64,000 bases of DNA from RSA9 sp036381195. GTDB taxonomy: Bacteria > Gemmatimonadota > Gemmatimonadetes > Longimicrobiales > RSA9. The notes below the pieces were generated by a model. That model saw only the letters and a list, made by a program, of their open reading frames with translations. It was not told the origin of the DNA and ran no database searches. Position 1 is the stretch's first letter. Each line of letters starts with the position of its first letter. The translations under genes were made by a program, and so were the position numbers. The stretch covers positions 1 to 64,000 of the forward strand of contig DASVDH010000105.1 of NCBI GenBank assembly GCA_036381195.1. Direction: 5' to 3'. Below are positions 1-9,067 of this stretch, one piece after another.

Positions 1-2
1 CG

Positions 3-1424
3 CCCGACGTCGACCTGCGCGAGCTGGCGCGGACCCGGCCCGTCCACTTCATGGGCGTGAGCGGCGCCGGCATGTCCGCGCTCGCCGAGCTGGTGCTGCG
101 TTCGGGCGGGCAGGCCACGGGCTGCGACGCCCGCCCGGGCCCGGCCGCCCAGGCGCTGGCCGCGCAGGGGCTCGAGGTGGCCGCGGGGCACGATCCCGCG
201 CACGTCGCGGGCGCGGCCGCCGTCGTCGTCACCGCGGCGGTGCCGCCGGATCACCCCGAGCTGGCGGCGGCGCGCGCGCGGGGGATCCCGGTGCTGAAGC
301 GCGCGCAGGCGCTGGGCGCGGTGGTGAACCCCGGCGTGGTGGTCGCGGTGGCGGGCACGCACGGCAAGACGACGACGACGGCGATGACGACGGCGATCCT
401 GGCGGAGGCGGGGCTGGACCCGACGGGTTTCGTGGGCGGACGCGTGCGCGCGTGGGGCGGCGGACTGAGGCGTGGCTCGGACCGGCTGTTCGTGGTCGAA
501 GCGGACGAGTACGACCGCTCGTTCCTGATGCTCGAGCCGCGCATCGCCGTGGTGACGACGGTCGAGGCGGATCACCTGGACGTGTACGGCTCGATGGGGG
601 CGATCGAGGAGGCGTTCCGCGAGTTCCTCGCACCCGTGCCGGCGGACGGGCTCATCGCCGCGTGCGTGGATGATGCCGGCGCGCGGCGGCTGTTGCGCGC
701 TGTGGGAGACGGGCGGGCGCTGGGCTACGGCCTGGACAGCGTGGCGGCGTTGCGCGCGGTGGCCGTGGAGCTGCGAGGGCGGGGCAGCCGCTTCCGCGTG
801 GAGGAGCATGGCGAGCCGCTGGGCGAGCTGGTGCTGCGCGTGCCGGGGCTGCACAACGTGCGCAACGCGCTGGGCGCGCTCGCTGCCGCGCGTGCTGCGG
901 GAGCGGATGTGGAGGCGGCACGGCGCGCGCTGGGCGCGTTCGAGGGTGTGGACCGGCGCTTCCAGGAACTCGGGAGCGCCGGGGACGTCGCGGTGGTGGA
1001 CGACTACGCGCATCACCCGACGGAGATCGCGGCGACGCTTGCGGCCGCGCGGGGCGCGTACCCGGGACGGCGGATCGTGGCGGTGTTCCAACCGCACCTC
1101 TACACACGCACGAGGGATTTCGCGCCGGAGTTCGGGCGGGCGCTGGCGGCTGCGGACGTGGTGTGGGTGGCGGACGTGTATCCGGCCCGCGAGGCGCCGA
1201 TCCCGGGAGTGAGCGGAGAGCTCGTGGCGCGCGCCGCGCGGGAGGCGGGTGGCGCGGACGTGCGCTACCACGCGGACCTGGGTTCGCTCGCGGAGGCGGT
1301 GGCGGAGGGGCTGCGTCCGGGAGACGTCTGCATCACGCTCGGCGCCGGCAACATCGACGAGACGGGGCGCGCGGTGCTGGAGCGGCTGGGCGGCGGGGCG
1401 GCGCACGGGGCGGAGGGAGCGTGA
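3..1424 (+). CDS. murC: UDP-N-acetylmuramate--L-alanine ligase MurC (5' end outside window)
   Basis: MurC adds L-alanine to UDP-N-acetylmuramic acid in the cytoplasm, the first peptide step of peptidoglycan precursor synthesis. The frame is open from base 3 and codes HFMGVSGAGMSALAEL, the family's N-terminal nucleotide-binding loop; in full-length MurC this lies some residues after the start, so the true start is upstream of the window and the first ATG at 51 is internal. The ATP P-loop GTHGKTTTT (near base 355), EADEYDRSF, DDYAHHPTEIAATL and QPHLYTRTRDF are all Mur-ligase signatures. 473 residues are visible, close to full length. Its TGA overlaps the GTG start of ftsQ (GTGA), so the two are probably translationally coupled. 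murB and ddl, often found between murC and ftsQ, are absent here. Confidence 0.96.
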   Translation, partial: PDVDLRELARTRPVHFMGVSGAGMSALAELVLRSGGQATGCDARPGPAAQALAAQGLEVAAGHDPAHVAGAAAVVVTAAVPPDHPELAAARARGIPVLKRAQALGAVVNPGVVVAVAGTHGKTTTTAMTTAILAEAGLDPTGFVGGRVRAWGGGLRRGSDRLFVVEADEYDRSFLMLEPRIAVVTTVEADHLDVYGSMGAIEEAFREFLAPVPADGLIAACVDDAGARRLLRAVGDGRALGYGLDSVAALRAVAVELRGRGSRFRVEEHGEPLGELVLRVPGLHNVRNALGALAAARAAGADVEAARRALGAFEGVDRRFQELGSAGDVAVVDDYAHHPTEIAATLAAARGAYPGRRIVAVFQPHLYTRTRDFAPEFGRALAAADVVWVADVYPAREAPIPGVSGELVARAAREAGGADVRYHADLGSLAEAVAEGLRPGDVCITLGAGNIDETGRAVLERLGGGAAHGAEGA

Positions 1425-2170
1425 GCCGGCCCGTGCTGCGCTGGGTGGCGGTCGCGGTCCTGGCGGGTGGCGTGACGGCGCTGGCCGCGGAGGCGCCGCG
1501 TCTGCTGCGGCGGCTCGAGTACTTCCGTGTGCGGCGCGTGGAGGTGGTGGGGACGCGGTACATGGCGCCGCAGGCGGTGCTCGAGGCGAGCGGGATCACC
1601 GGGGAGTCGAGCGTCTTCGACGACCCGGACGTCTGGCGTGACCGATTGCTGCGGCATCCGCTGGTGGCGGCTGTGCGCGTCGAGCGGGACCTGCCGTGGA
1701 CGGTCGTGCTGCACGTGACGGAGGCGGAGCCGGTCGTGTTCGTGCGTACGCCGGAGCTGAGGCCGGTCGATGGATCGGGCCGACTGCTGCCGATCGATCC
1801 GGCCGAACGGAGTCTGGATCTCCCGGTCCTGGCTGTCACATCGCAGATCGGCGAGGATGAGCGGATCAGCGATCCGGAGTCACGGACGTTGCTCGCGGTG
1901 CTGAACGCGGTGCGCGGGTCCGAGCCGGCGCTGGCGGCGGCGGTCTCGGAAGTGGCGCTCGAGCCGGGCGGCGTGGTGCGGCTCGTGCTGACCGAGCCGG
2001 CGAATGCGGAAGTGTTGCTGCCGGCGGATGCGGGCGGAGTGCGCTTGCGGCAGCTCGGCCTCACGCTGGAGGATCTCCGAGCGCGGCGGGATCTGGGGCG
2101 GGTGGAGCGGATCGATGTGCGGTTCCACGACCGGGTCGTGGTTTCGCTCAGCTCACCATCGTCGGACTAG
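1421..2170 (+). CDS. ftsQ: cell division protein FtsQ/DivIB
   Basis: FtsQ is a bitopic inner-membrane protein that links early and late divisome proteins. The 249-residue product has a short cytoplasmic tail and one hydrophobic segment (about residues 5-22, LRWVAVAVLAGGVTALAAEA). A POTRA-type domain follows, beginning FRVRRVEVVGTRYM with the characteristic V-x-V-x-G, and ending in a beta-rich FtsQ region. The frame stays open far upstream inside murC, but the GTG at 1421 overlaps the murC stop and gives the correct N-terminal topology, so I use it. ftsA begins two bases after the stop. Sequence similarity in this family is low; the call rests on the POTRA motif and on its position between murC and ftsA. 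Confidence 0.9.
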   Translation: MSRPVLRWVAVAVLAGGVTALAAEAPRLLRRLEYFRVRRVEVVGTRYMAPQAVLEASGITGESSVFDDPDVWRDRLLRHPLVAAVRVERDLPWTVVLHVTEAEPVVFVRTPELRPVDGSGRLLPIDPAERSLDLPVLAVTSQIGEDERISDPESRTLLAVLNAVRGSEPALAAAVSEVALEPGGVVRLVLTEPANAEVLLPADAGGVRLRQLGLTLEDLRARRDLGRVERIDVRFHDRVVVSLSSPSSD

Positions 2171-2172
2171 AC

Positions 2173-3402
2173 ATGGCAGGGAACATCGTTGCAGGCATCG
2201 ACATCGGCTCGGCCAAGACCTGCGCGGTCATCGCGGAGGTCGGGGCGGATGCGCGTCGGCCCACGATCAAGGTGTTGGGTGTGGGGCAGGCGCGCACGGG
2301 CGGCGTGAGGCGGGACGTGGTCACGGACATCGAGGGGACCACGGAGTCGGTGCGGGGGGCGATGAAGGAGGCGGAGCTCATGGCGGGGGTGGAGGTGGAG
2401 GAGGTGTTCGCGGGCATCTCGGGGGAGCACATCGACGCGAGCATTTCGACGGGTGTGGTGGCGGTGGGTGGTGGGGAGATCGGGGCGGCGGACGTGAAGC
2501 GGGTCCACGACGTGGCGCGTGCGGTGGTCGTGCCGGCGGACCGCGAGGTGCTGCACGCGCTCACGCAGGAGTACATCGTGGACCATCAGGCCGGCATTCG
2601 CGACCCGGTGGGTATGGCGGGGACGCGGCTGGAGGCGGAGGTCTACCTGATCACGAGCTCTGTGGCGGCGGGGCAGAACCTGCGCAAGGCGGTGAGCCGT
2701 GCGGGCTACCGGATCGCGGCGCTCGTGCACGAGCCGCTGGCGGCGGCGCTGGCCGTGCTGACGGAGGACGAAAAGGAGATCGGCGCGGTGCTGGTGGACA
2801 TGGGCGCGGCCAGCACGGCGGTGGCGGTGTTCCGCGACGGCAAGACGCGGCATCTGGCGTCGGTACCGTGGGGCGGCTTCTCGGTGACGAACGACCTGGC
2901 CAAGGGGCTCTCGATCCCGTTCGCGGAGGCCGAGAAGGCGAAGGAGCGCTACGGCGCGGCGTTCGCTCAGCTCGTGGATCCGCGGGAGACGGTGGAGCTG
3001 TCCGGTCCGGTGCCGGGCACGACGCGGCAGGTCGCACGCGAGTTGATCGCGCACATCATCGAGCAAAGGGTGGATGAGATCCTGGGGCTGGTGGCCCGCG
3101 AGATCGAGCAGGCGGGGATCGAGGTGGGGCGCCTGGGCGCCGGGGTCGTGCTGACCGGAGGCGGTGCGTCCCTGCCCGGCACGATCGAGGTGGCGCAGCA
3201 CGTGTTCGGCGCGCCCGCTCGCATCGGGGTGGCGGGGACGGAGATGGGAGGTCTGGCCGATGGCATCCGGAAGCCGCGGTTCGCGACGGCCGCGGGTCTG
3301 GTGCTGTTCGCAGCGCTGCAGAAGATCGAGGCCGGCGGCGGCTCGGGCTTCGGGGACACCGCGGTCGGCCGGCTCGTTGCGTGGTTGAAGGAGTTTTTCT
3401 AG
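2173..3402 (+). CDS. ftsA: cell division protein FtsA
   Basis: FtsA is an actin-like ATPase that tethers FtsZ to the membrane. The 409 residues carry the actin-fold phosphate-1 loop GIDIGSAKTCAVIAEV at the N-terminus, the SHS2-type inserted domain, the second phosphate loop (VLVDMGAASTAVAVF, about residues 208-222) and the adenosine motif GVVLTGGGASLPG (about 318-330). The last residues (VGRLVAWLKEFF) form the amphipathic membrane-targeting helix typical of FtsA. Length is normal for the family. It starts 2 nt after ftsQ and precedes ftsZ with a 77-nt gap that holds a stem-loop. Confidence 0.97.
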   Translation: MAGNIVAGIDIGSAKTCAVIAEVGADARRPTIKVLGVGQARTGGVRRDVVTDIEGTTESVRGAMKEAELMAGVEVEEVFAGISGEHIDASISTGVVAVGGGEIGAADVKRVHDVARAVVVPADREVLHALTQEYIVDHQAGIRDPVGMAGTRLEAEVYLITSSVAAGQNLRKAVSRAGYRIAALVHEPLAAALAVLTEDEKEIGAVLVDMGAASTAVAVFRDGKTRHLASVPWGGFSVTNDLAKGLSIPFAEAEKAKERYGAAFAQLVDPRETVELSGPVPGTTRQVARELIAHIIEQRVDEILGLVAREIEQAGIEVGRLGAGVVLTGGGASLPGTIEVAQHVFGAPARIGVAGTEMGGLADGIRKPRFATAAGLVLFAALQKIEAGGGSGFGDTAVGRLVAWLKEFF

Positions 3403-3429
3403 TCCGGGAGTCCGCTGTTCACAATCTTG

Positions 3430-3457
3430 CCGGCGTACGCACCGTGGTGTACGCCGG
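3430..3457 (+). promoter_or_regulatory. stem-loop in the ftsA-ftsZ gap, upstream of the ftsZ ribosome site
   Basis: A 9-bp perfect inverted repeat (CCGGCGTAC at 3430-3438, GTACGCCGG at 3449-3457) can extend by one wobble and one CG pair, leaving a 6-nt loop. It sits about 8 bases before the ftsZ ribosome-binding site. No U-tract follows, so it does not look like an intrinsic terminator. It could stabilise or set the translation level of the ftsZ part of the transcript; that is inference. Confidence 0.45.
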
Positions 3458-3479
3458 ACACCCAGAGGAGGGTGCAGCC

Positions 3480-4643
3480 ATGATGATCTTCGAGTTCGAG
3501 GACGCCGCGGTCCAGAACGCACGCATGAAGGTCGTGGGCGTGGGCGGTGGCGGCGGGAACGCCGTGAACCGGATGATCGACGAGGATCTCGAGGGCGTCG
3601 AGTTCATCAGCGTGAACACGGATGCGCAGGCGCTGAAGAACTCGAAGTCGCACATCAAGATCCAGATCGGCAAGAAGCTGACGCGGGGGCTGGGGGCGGG
3701 TGCGCGACCCGAGATCGGGCGCCAGGCCATCGAGGAGTCCCGCGAGGAGGTGCGGCGCGCGATCGAGGGCGCGGACCTGGTGTTCATCACCGCCGGGATG
3801 GGTGGCGGCACGGGGACGGGGGCTGCGCCGGTGATCGCGGAGATGGCGCGCGAGATGGGCGCACTGACGATCGGGATCGTGACCAAGCCGTTCCTCTTCG
3901 AGGGGAAGAAGCGGATGCGCCAGGCGGAGCAGGGGCTCGCCGAGCTGAAGCGCACGGCGGACACGATGATCGTCGTTCCGAACGAGCGCCTGCTCTCGGT
4001 GGTGGGGAAGGGCACCTCGTTCCGTGACGCGCTGAAGAAGGCCGACGAGGTGCTGCTCCACGCGACGCAGGGGATCAGCGACCTGATCAACGTGACGGGC
4101 GAGGTCAACGTCGACTTCGCGGATGTCAGGACGGTCATGGCGAGCCGCGGGCCGGCGCTGATGGGCACGGGCTTCGGCCGGGGCGAGAACCGTGCGGTGG
4201 AAGCGGCGCAGGAGGCGATCTCGAGCCCGCTCCTGGACAACATCTCGATCCAGGGCGCCGCGGGCGTGCTGATCAACATCACGGGCGGCCTGGACCTGGC
4301 GATCGACGAGGTGACGACGATATCTTCCATCATCCAGGAGGCGGCGGGCGACGAGGCGGAGATCATCTTCGGCGCCGTCCACGACCCGTCCATGGAGGGC
4401 GAGGTCCGCGTCACGGTGATCGCGACGGGCTTCGGGCGCGACGAGGAGGAGATGGAGATGGTCGCGCGCCCGCGCACGGTGCGGACGGCGAGCTACGGCG
4501 GACGCCCGGCGGCGGTACCGGCGGGCCGGGCCGCAGCCGTTGCGGAGCCGATGTCGTTTGCGCGGCCGCCGCAGCGGACCATCACGCGGCATCACCTGGG
4601 CGATCTCGACATCCCGACGTTCATCCGGCGTCAGATGGACTGA
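3480..4643 (+). CDS. ftsZ: cell division protein FtsZ
   Basis: FtsZ is the tubulin-like GTPase that forms the Z-ring. The 387-residue protein has the N-terminal VVGVGGGGGNAVNRM loop, the tubulin signature GGGTGTGAAP near residue 107, the T7-loop region and the conserved C-terminal peptide DLDIPTFIRRQMD that binds FtsA and other membrane tethers. The ATG at 3480 is chosen because a clear AGGAGG lies at about 3466-3471 and the product starts just before the conserved core. An in-frame extension to 3381 would overlap ftsA and adds residues with no family match. The spacer between core and tail peptide is Ala/Arg-rich and short. Confidence 0.97.
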   Translation: MMIFEFEDAAVQNARMKVVGVGGGGGNAVNRMIDEDLEGVEFISVNTDAQALKNSKSHIKIQIGKKLTRGLGAGARPEIGRQAIEESREEVRRAIEGADLVFITAGMGGGTGTGAAPVIAEMAREMGALTIGIVTKPFLFEGKKRMRQAEQGLAELKRTADTMIVVPNERLLSVVGKGTSFRDALKKADEVLLHATQGISDLINVTGEVNVDFADVRTVMASRGPALMGTGFGRGENRAVEAAQEAISSPLLDNISIQGAAGVLINITGGLDLAIDEVTTISSIIQEAAGDEAEIIFGAVHDPSMEGEVRVTVIATGFGRDEEEMEMVARPRTVRTASYGGRPAAVPAGRAAAVAEPMSFARPPQRTITRHHLGDLDIPTFIRRQMD

Positions 4644-4670
4644 CGAGAACGAGCAACGGGCGAGGGTTTG

Positions 4671-6008
4671 ATGGAGAACCCGAACCGGGCGATGGTGCTC
4701 GGCACGGCGATCGTGCTCTCGCTGGGCGCGTTCGCGTGGTGGTGGCCGGGGCGTGACGACGTGGGGCCGGAAAAGGCGCCCGTGCTGGGCGCGCTGTACG
4801 CCGCCCCGGTCGAGCGCGTGGAGACCGAGGTGCTCGCGCGCGGCGAGACGATCTCGGACGTGATGGCGCGAGTCGGGATCGTCGGCGCCGAGTTCACCGA
4901 TCTGCTCCTCGCGCTGCGCGAGCACGTGAGTCCCCGGCGCATGACGGCCGGATCGGAGATCACGATCCGGCGCTGGGCCAGGGACGGCAGCCTGCGTTCC
5001 GTAGAGGTGCGCGTGAACGCGGACACGACCGTGCGGCTCGGACGGGGCGTGACGGGCTGGACGAGCGAGGTGATCGAGACGCCCGTCATCGTGGATACGC
5101 TGTACGTGGACGGGCAGATCGAAGCGGGCCGAACGCTGTTCGAGGCGTTCGTCGAGGACGGCGGGCTGGACCTGCCGTACCAGGAGCGGGCCGCGCTCGT
5201 GTGGGACCTCGCGAGCGTGTACGAATTCAAGCTGGACTTCGCGCACGACATCCACCCCGGCGACCGCTACCGCGTGCTGTACGAGCGTGAGGCGCGGCCG
5301 GACGGCTCGGCCCGGAGGCGGCGCATCCTGGTGGCGGAGATCGTGAGCCAGGGCAGGGAGTACCCGGCGATCTACTTCGACCCCGACGGCCGGTCGGGGA
5401 ACTACTACGACCTGGATGGCCGCTCGCTGCGCAGTGCGTTCAGCCGCTACCCCGTGCAGTACGCCCGGATCACGTCCTCCTTCTCGTGGCGGCGCTACCA
5501 TCCGATCCTGGGCATCTACCGCGCGCACCTGGGAACGGACTTCGGCGCGCCGACGGGCACGCCCGTGCGGGCGACCGCGGACGGGACGGTCTCGTTCGCC
5601 GGGCGGGACGGCGGGTACGGGAACGTCGTGATCCTGCGTCATTTCGGGGGCTACAGCACGCGCTACGCACACCTGAGCCGGTTCGCCTCCGGGATCCGGC
5701 GCGGGCGGGCGGTCAAGCAGGGCCAGACGATCGGGTACGTCGGCTCGACGGGGCTGGCCACGGGGCCCCACCTGCACTACGAGCTGCGCAAGAACGGGCG
5801 GCCGATCGATGCCCGCTCGGTTCGCCTACCCGGCGCGATCCAGCTCAAGGGGGCGGTCCTCGAACAGTTCAAGGCACACGCCGAGCAACGGGTGGCGCTG
5901 CTGGATCGCGCGTCCGGGCGGGGCGCGCAGCTTGCAGCGGCCCCGGCGGAGGCGAGTGGAGCCGGGGCGGCGGAAGCGGCGCGCGCGACCGGCACGGCGG
6001 TGCCATGA
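4671..6008 (+). CDS. M23-family murein endopeptidase, membrane-anchored
   Basis: This is a LytM/M23 zinc metallopeptidase that cuts peptide cross-links in peptidoglycan, 445 residues. One N-terminal membrane segment (about 8-25, MVLGTAIVLSLGAFAWWW) is followed by a LysM-like or OapA-like region (RGETISDVMARVGIV...). The C-terminal M23 domain spans roughly residues 280-385 with the complete zinc set HLGTDFGAPTGTPV and GPHLHYEL. All metal and catalytic residues are present, so it is probably an active hydrolase rather than a divergent EnvC/NlpD-type activator. A TTG lies directly before the ATG at 4671; ATG is preferred, with GAGGG just upstream. The position after ftsZ suggests a role in septal wall splitting. 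Confidence 0.9.
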   Translation: MENPNRAMVLGTAIVLSLGAFAWWWPGRDDVGPEKAPVLGALYAAPVERVETEVLARGETISDVMARVGIVGAEFTDLLLALREHVSPRRMTAGSEITIRRWARDGSLRSVEVRVNADTTVRLGRGVTGWTSEVIETPVIVDTLYVDGQIEAGRTLFEAFVEDGGLDLPYQERAALVWDLASVYEFKLDFAHDIHPGDRYRVLYEREARPDGSARRRRILVAEIVSQGREYPAIYFDPDGRSGNYYDLDGRSLRSAFSRYPVQYARITSSFSWRRYHPILGIYRAHLGTDFGAPTGTPVRATADGTVSFAGRDGGYGNVVILRHFGGYSTRYAHLSRFASGIRRGRAVKQGQTIGYVGSTGLATGPHLHYELRKNGRPIDARSVRLPGAIQLKGAVLEQFKAHAEQRVALLDRASGRGAQLAAAPAEASGAGAAEAARATGTAVP

Positions 6009-6098
6009 CGAGGCGGATCCCGCCGCGGGAAGAGGCGTACAAGACGAAGCCGCTGGCCGGCTTGCCGGCGGATTCGTCTCCCTCCGGGAGCGCGCGGG

Positions 6099-8084
6099 AT
6101 GGAAGTACTCGGCTGGGCCCTCTACACTTCGGCGGCGGCGGCCGCACTGGTCGTCGCCGGTTACATCTACCTCAAGCGTGAGACGCCGGGGCGCGGCCGC
6201 CGGCTGCTGGCGCTGCTGCGCTTCGCGGCGCTCGCGCTGCTGATCCTGCTCATCTTCGACCCTGAGATCCCGGCGCCGGGGCTGGCGGCCGGCGGGAGCC
6301 GGACGCGCGTGCTGGTGGACGGGTCGCTGAGCATGCGGCTTCCCGCCGCGGGCGACTCGGCGAGCCGCTGGTCGCGCGCGGTGGCGGAGGCGCGGCGCAT
6401 CGCGCCGGGCCGGGACGTGCTGGTCTTCGGGTCGGGGACGCGCGTGCTCGGCGCGGATTCGCTGGGCAGCCATCGGCCGGAGGGGACGGCGAGCGAGCTG
6501 GCGCCGGCGCTGCAGGCGGCGTCGGAGGCGGGCGTCCGGCACGTCGTCGTCCTGACGGACGGTGGGGTGGAGGACGCGGTGGAGGTGACGCGCATGCTGC
6601 CACGGCTCGGCATGGACGTGGAGGTCCGCAATGTGGCCGCGTCGACGCCGCGGAATCGTGCGCTCGCCGAGGTCGAGCTGCCGGCCTGGGCGGAGGCGGG
6701 CAAGCCGGTGGAGGCGCGCGTTGGCGTGACGTCGCTGGGCCCCGCCGGGGACTCGGTGACGGTCGTGCTGCGCCACGAGGGTCGCGTGCTGGCGCGGACG
6801 CGGCTCGCCACGGCGGCGCCGGGGCGGGTGGCCGTGGGCACCCTCCGCTTCACGCCGGAGTCGCCGGGCGGGACGGGCGAGCGCGGCGGCCTGGTGCGCT
6901 ACGACCTCGAGCTCGAGCCGCAGGACGTGGAAGGGGACGACGACCGCCGCAGCGTCTACGTCTTCGTGAGCGAACGGCCGGCGGGCATCGCGCTCGTCTC
7001 GTTCCGGCCGGACTGGGAGCCGCGCTTCCTCCAGCCGGTCCTCGAGCAGACGCTGGGCATGCCGGTGAGGGGCTTCCTGCACGCGGGCGGCGGGCGCTAC
7101 GTGCGCCTCGGGGCGGGGCTCGAGGCGGGGCATCCGGCGAGCGAGGCGGACGTGCGCCGGGCCGTGGAGCAGGCGGATCTGCTCGTGCTCCACGGGCTGG
7201 GCGGCGGCGCACCCGCGTGGGCGCGCGAGGCGGCCGCGCGGGCCCGGCGACTGCTCGTCTTCCCGGCGGACGGCGTGTCGGGCCTGCCCGTCGCGGTGGG
7301 CGATGCGGCGCCCGGCGAGTGGTACGTCTCGGGCGACCTGCCCTCCTCGCCGCTCGCGGCGATGCTGGGCACGTTCCGCCCCGAATCGCTGCCGCCGTTG
7401 GCCGGGCTGCGCTCGGCGCAAGCGCGGGGCACGTGGGCGCCGCTGGCCGCGAGCCGGAGCCGCCGCGGCCCCAAAGCGCCCGTGCTGCTGGCCGGCGAGC
7501 AGGGCGGGCGCCGCTGGGCGGTCGCGCTGGCTGAGGGCTACTGGCAGTGGGCGTTCCGTGGCGGGGAAGCGCGTCAGGTCTACCGCCGGCTGTGGGCCGC
7601 GTTGGGCGGTTGGCTGGCGCAGGAGGAGCAGACGATCGCCGCCTCGGCGATCCGGCCCGTGGAGCGGGTCGTCCCGCGCGGCGAGGCGGTGCGCTGGGTC
7701 GCGCCGGGGCTGGCGGCGGACTCGATCGCGTTCCGGATCACGGCGGCGGACAGCACCGTGGCACTCGACACGGTGATGCCGATGCTGCGCGGGGACACCA
7801 CGGCGACGCCCGCGCTGGCGCCGGGACACTACCGGTTCGAGGCGCGGGCGTTCGCGCAGGGCAGCGAGGTCGCCACGGCCGCCGGGCCGTTCACCGTGGA
7901 ATCCTACTCGCCCGAGTTCACGCGCGCGCCGGTCGCGCTCGCGGGGGTGGACGCGGCGGCGCCGGGCGCCGGGCCCCGCCGGCGGGGAGGCGAGCCGCTG
8001 CACACCTCGCCGTGGCCCTACGCGATCCTGGTGCTGCTCGTGTCCACGGAATGGGTGCTGCGCCGGCGCTGGGGGCTGCGTTGA
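6099..8084 (+). CDS. VWA/glutamine-amidotransferase-like membrane protein
   Basis: A 661-residue membrane protein of unknown function. Two hydrophobic segments lie at the N-terminus (about 8-24 and 38-52). A VWA-like domain begins TRVLVDGSLSMRLP, where DGSLS resembles the MIDAS DxSxS motif. A CARDB-like beta region and a central domain recalling class-I glutamine amidotransferase folds follow, then a C-terminal membrane helix (YAILVLLVSTEWVL) with a basic end. Proteins of this layout occur in Gemmatimonadota and Bacteroidota, often near MoxR/Bat genes; none is adjacent here. A 63-bp piece of it (7451-7513) is repeated at 52149-52211. The gene sits between M23 and ftsY in a co-directional run, 90 nt after the former. 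Confidence 0.65.
   Translation: MEVLGWALYTSAAAAALVVAGYIYLKRETPGRGRRLLALLRFAALALLILLIFDPEIPAPGLAAGGSRTRVLVDGSLSMRLPAAGDSASRWSRAVAEARRIAPGRDVLVFGSGTRVLGADSLGSHRPEGTASELAPALQAASEAGVRHVVVLTDGGVEDAVEVTRMLPRLGMDVEVRNVAASTPRNRALAEVELPAWAEAGKPVEARVGVTSLGPAGDSVTVVLRHEGRVLARTRLATAAPGRVAVGTLRFTPESPGGTGERGGLVRYDLELEPQDVEGDDDRRSVYVFVSERPAGIALVSFRPDWEPRFLQPVLEQTLGMPVRGFLHAGGGRYVRLGAGLEAGHPASEADVRRAVEQADLLVLHGLGGGAPAWAREAAARARRLLVFPADGVSGLPVAVGDAAPGEWYVSGDLPSSPLAAMLGTFRPESLPPLAGLRSAQARGTWAPLAASRSRRGPKAPVLLAGEQGGRRWAVALAEGYWQWAFRGGEARQVYRRLWAALGGWLAQEEQTIAASAIRPVERVVPRGEAVRWVAPGLAADSIAFRITAADSTVALDTVMPMLRGDTTATPALAPGHYRFEARAFAQGSEVATAAGPFTVESYSPEFTRAPVALAGVDAAAPGAGPRRRGGEPLHTSPWPYAILVLLVSTEWVLRRRWGLR
7451..7513 (+). 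repeat. 63-bp repeat block, copy A (inside the VWA-like gene)
   Basis: This stretch is identical at 56 of 63 positions, without gaps, to 52149-52211, including a final exact 20-base match. In the frame of the host gene it encodes 21 residues, SRSRRGPKAPVLLAGEQGG and flanks. Most differences between the copies fall at third codon positions. Confidence 0.75.
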
Positions 8085-8132
8085 TGCCGGCCGGCCGGGC
8101 CGGGGCGGGGATGCGGAGGAGCACGCACCTCG

Positions 8133-9059
8133 ATGGCTAGACTGTTCAAGCGGAGAGACGAGAAGAAGAGCCTCTGGCAGCGCATCAAGGACATCGCGCT
8201 CATGGACGTGAGCGTGCTGGTGCGCGGCCTCGACCAGGGCTCGCTGGAGCGACTGGAGGAACTGCTGCTCGCCAACGACTTCGGCGTGCAGGCGACGATG
8301 CGACTCGTGGACCACGTCGAGTCCCTGTCCCGTCGCGCCGAGGTGCGGACGGAAGCGGAGTTCGAGGAGGCGGTGCGCCGCGAGATCCGCGCGATCCTCA
8401 CCGCCGGCGATGTGGATCCCTCGTTGCGCTTCGCGCCGCCCGGAGAGGTGACCGTCTTCCTGACCGTGGGCGTGAACGGCGCGGGGAAGACGACGACGAT
8501 CGGCAAACTCGCGCACCGCCTCCAGAAGCAGGGCCGCCGCGTGTTGCTCGCGGCGGGGGATACCTTCCGTGCAGGCGCGATCGACCAGCTCCGCGTCTGG
8601 GCGGAACGCGTGGGCACGGAATTCGTCGGCGCACGCCCGGGCGCGGACCCGGCGGCCGTGGCGTTCGACGCGATCGACGCGGCCCGGGCGCGGGGCGCGG
8701 ATGTGGTGATCCTGGACACGGCGGGCCGGTTGCACACGCAAAGCGACCTCATGGCCGAGCTGGCGAAGATCGAACGCGTGGTCGCGCGGAAGCAGCCGGG
8801 CGCGCCCCATGAGACCCTGCTGGTGCTGGATGCGACGATCGGCCAGAACGCGATCGCGCAGGTGAGGTTGTTCGGCGAAGCGCTCGAGCTGACGGGGCTC
8901 GTGCTGGCCAAGCTGGACAGCACGGCCAAGGGCGGCATCGTCATCGCGCTCAAGCAGGAGTTCGGCTTGCCGGTCAAGCTGGTCGGCATTGGTGAGGGAC
9001 TCGATGATCTCGAGCCGTTCGATGTCGACGTGTTCTCCCGCGAAGTGCTGACCGCATAA
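8133..9059 (+). CDS. ftsY: signal recognition particle receptor FtsY
   Basis: FtsY is the SRP receptor GTPase that delivers ribosome-nascent chain complexes to the translocon. The 308-residue protein has almost no acidic A domain, only a short basic start (MARLFKRRDEKKSLWQR), then the N domain and the G domain. G motifs are GVNGAGKTTTIGKLA (about residue 112), DTFRAGAIDQL, DTAGR and LAKLDSTAKGG. The minimal N-terminus is common outside Enterobacteria; membrane contact would use the basic amphipathic helix. GGAGGAG lies upstream of the ATG. The next gene, recG, starts 8 nt after the stop. Confidence 0.96.
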   Translation: MARLFKRRDEKKSLWQRIKDIALMDVSVLVRGLDQGSLERLEELLLANDFGVQATMRLVDHVESLSRRAEVRTEAEFEEAVRREIRAILTAGDVDPSLRFAPPGEVTVFLTVGVNGAGKTTTIGKLAHRLQKQGRRVLLAAGDTFRAGAIDQLRVWAERVGTEFVGARPGADPAAVAFDAIDAARARGADVVILDTAGRLHTQSDLMAELAKIERVVARKQPGAPHETLLVLDATIGQNAIAQVRLFGEALELTGLVLAKLDSTAKGGIVIALKQEFGLPVKLVGIGEGLDDLEPFDVDVFSREVLTA

Positions 9060-9067
9060 CCCTCGCG

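Noticed and set aside
3381..3479. N-terminal extension of FtsZ
   Set aside because: It overlaps ftsA, lacks conservation, and the AGGAGG fits ATG 3480.
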